In this document: piece by piece, positions 5,753-6,814 of the stretch
Layout of the letters: each line of letters starts with the position of its first letter
How positions within the stretch are numbered: position 1 is the stretch's first letter
DNA from: an uncultured Eggerthella sp.
GTDB taxonomy: Bacteria > Actinomycetota > Coriobacteriia > Coriobacteriales > Eggerthellaceae
Length of the DNA: 6,814 nt
Assembly (NCBI GenBank): GCA_900551155.1
Contig: URVA01000074.1
Coordinates: 1 to 6,814, forward strand
Reading direction: 5' to 3'
Program-made: the position numbers and the translations under genes
The notes under the pieces: generated by a model
Database searches by the model: none
What the model was told of the DNA's origin: nothing
Seen by the model: only the letters and a program-made list of their open reading frames with translations

Positions 5753-6097
5753 ATGTCTGATATTAATACTGAGGGTATGGCAATTGCTCCTGGCGTAATG
5801 GAGACTATTGTTACCTTAGCGGTTCGTGATGTACCAGGAGTTGCTTCTGTTGGCGCTGCTCCTTCAGGAATTCGTTCATTGCTTGCCTTTAAGCAATCTA
5901 CGCAGGGCGTTGTTGTTCAGGTAAGCGAAGATGACACTGTTCAGGTTGAAGTTACTATTCGTGTACTCTCTGGTCATTCACTTGAGGCTGTTGCTGCTTC
6001 AGTAAGAAGTGCTGTTGCCGATGCAGTGTTAACTCAGGTTGGTTTAACGGTGTCTCGTGTAGATATTAAAGTTGATGGCATTTTGTTCCAAGATTAG
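5753..6097 (+). CDS. Asp23/YqhY-family protein (Asp23/Gls24, DUF322)
   Basis: This is a small soluble protein of 114 residues in the Asp23/Gls24 family. Family features are IAPGVMETIVTLAVRDVPGV near residues 11-30, an alternating beta region (GVVVQVSEDDTVQVEVTIRV, about 52-71), an amphipathic helix (about 77-95) and the closing strand VSRVDIKVDGILF. No signal peptide or membrane segment is visible. The start lies two bases after the accC stop, with GGGGGA (5738-5743) as ribosome binding site. The position directly after accC and before nusB is the same as that of yqhY in B. subtilis, where loss of YqhY selects for mutations in acetyl-CoA carboxylase genes. A role in tuning carboxylase activity is therefore plausible here, but it is inferred from position and family. 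Confidence 0.88.
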   Translation: MSDINTEGMAIAPGVMETIVTLAVRDVPGVASVGAAPSGIRSLLAFKQSTQGVVVQVSEDDTVQVEVTIRVLSGHSLEAVAASVRSAVADAVLTQVGLTVSRVDIKVDGILFQD

Positions 6098-6108
6098 GTT
6101 TTGCTTCT

Positions 6109-6540
6109 ATGTCAAAAGCTATCCAGCATGAAGAGAGGGTTACTGCGCGTAAAAATGCGTTGCAGTTGCTCTATCAATCAGAAATTTTAAATACTACTCC
6201 TCAATCTTTGATAGAGGATCGACTTTTAGTTCCTGAAACGCAAGGTTTAGATGATTACGCTGTTATGCTTCTTCGTCTAGCCGTGGAACATCAGGATGAT
6301 ATTGATGAGCGTATTGTTTCCGCAAGCGAGAATTGGACGATGGACCGTATGCCTATAGTTGATCGTTCGTTATTACGCCTTGCTGCGAGCGAAATGTGCT
6401 ATGTCGATGATGTTCCCGTTTCGGTATCAATTAATGAAGCGGTGAATTTAGCCAAAGAATTTGGCGGAGAAAATTCCCCTCGCTTTGTAAATGGTATTTT
6501 GGGTAGGATTGCAATTCATCTTGAAGAGGAGCAAGCGTAA
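6109..6540 (+). CDS. nusB: transcription antitermination factor NusB
   Basis: NusB binds boxA RNA together with S10 (NusE) in rRNA antitermination complexes. The 143-residue length is typical, and the protein is expected to be all-helical. Conserved features are an N-terminal basic helix with RKNALQLLYQ (14-23), DDIDERIVSASENW in the middle, DRMPIVDRSLLRLAASEM, SINEAVNLAKEFGGENSP (107-124) and FVNGILGRI (126-134). The ribosome binding site is weak (TAGG at 6095-6098, overlapping the previous stop), so translation may depend on coupling with the Asp23-family gene 11 bases upstream. Linkage to accB/accC and the Asp23 gene is shared with B. subtilis. Confidence 0.95.
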   Translation: MSKAIQHEERVTARKNALQLLYQSEILNTTPQSLIEDRLLVPETQGLDDYAVMLLRLAVEHQDDIDERIVSASENWTMDRMPIVDRSLLRLAASEMCYVDDVPVSVSINEAVNLAKEFGGENSPRFVNGILGRIAIHLEEEQA

Positions 6541-6814
6541 ATGTCTCATGACGATGCTCGCTCATTTGAGGATATTAAGACTCGTTTAGATGAAATCGTT
6601 TCGTTGGTCAGTGATGATTCGCTGCCTTTAGACGAGGCACTCGATCTTTACGAAGAAGCAGTGGGTATAGGCCTTCAGGCTTCACGTATTATGGAAGAGG
6701 GTATTGCCGAAAAGGAAGCCGAACAAGCGGCACGAGCCTTACTAGATGCAATACCTAGCGAAACTAAAGCTGATTCTGAATCTTTGGCCGAGAGCTCTTC
6801 TGAGGAAAAGGCTT
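6541..6814 (+). CDS. xseB: exodeoxyribonuclease VII small subunit (3' end outside window)
   Basis: XseB pairs with XseA to form ExoVII, which degrades single-stranded DNA. The first 91 codons are visible. They contain the family pattern FEDIKTRLDEIV (9-20) and LPLDEALDLYEEAVGIG (28-44), forming the helical core. The start ATG directly follows the nusB TAA, with GAGGAG (6526-6531) nine bases upstream, so the two genes are tightly coupled. Most XseB proteins are about 60-80 residues; this one is still open at 91 and continues into an acidic, serine-rich tail (residues about 74-91). No xseA precedes it, unlike the folD-xseA-xseB order after nusB in B. subtilis, so xseA must lie downstream or elsewhere. 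The gene runs off the window. Confidence 0.85.
   Translation, partial: MSHDDARSFEDIKTRLDEIVSLVSDDSLPLDEALDLYEEAVGIGLQASRIMEEGIAEKEAEQAARALLDAIPSETKADSESLAESSSEEKA

Overview
The window is an ordinary-looking bacterial chromosomal segment, densely coding and entirely on the + strand. It has short or zero gaps, good Shine-Dalgarno sites and mid-40s % GC by eye. No mobile elements, CRISPR arrays or RNA genes were seen. Gene content and order (shikimate gene, Xaa-Pro peptidase, efp, biotin carboxylase genes, Asp23-family gene, nusB, xseB) match a cluster known from Firmicutes such as Bacillus subtilis. The protein sequences and base composition would also suit a low-GC member of the Coriobacteriia (Atopobium/Lancefieldella-like). 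That assignment is an inference from general resemblance and was not tested by any search.

Layout. Positions 1-448 hold the 3' end of aroB (3-dehydroquinate synthase). An M24-family Xaa-Pro peptidase follows (490-1788), then efp (1820-2380). The 133-nt gap 2381-2513 contains three consecutive hairpins. The last is a GC-rich stem with a GAGA loop and is the likely terminator of the aroB-pepQ-efp unit. A second unit starts at a TTG codon (2514) behind a near-perfect Shine-Dalgarno. It encodes a 628-residue fusion of a 5S/OadA/PycB-type carboxyltransferase with a complete AccB-type biotin carboxyl carrier protein (BCCP), then accC (4401-5750), an Asp23/YqhY-family protein (5753-6097), nusB (6109-6540) and the start of xseB (6541 to the window end).

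How the genes work together. The fusion plus AccC contain all parts of a two-subunit pyruvate carboxylase-like enzyme: biotin carboxylase, biotin carrier and keto-acid carboxyltransferase. No OadB/OadG sodium-pump subunits lie in the window. The BCCP half is unusual because it is a whole AccB, including the N-terminal helix region typical of acetyl-CoA carboxylase BCCPs. An in-frame GTG at exactly the expected AccB start has its own AAGGAGG eight bases upstream. The most interesting hypothesis here is that one gene makes both a carboxyltransferase-BCCP fusion and a free AccB. A single AccC/BCCP pair could then serve both keto-acid carboxylation and fatty-acid synthesis (acetyl-CoA carboxylase, with accA/accD outside the window). 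The neighbouring Asp23-family gene fits this, since its B. subtilis counterpart YqhY is functionally tied to acetyl-CoA carboxylase.
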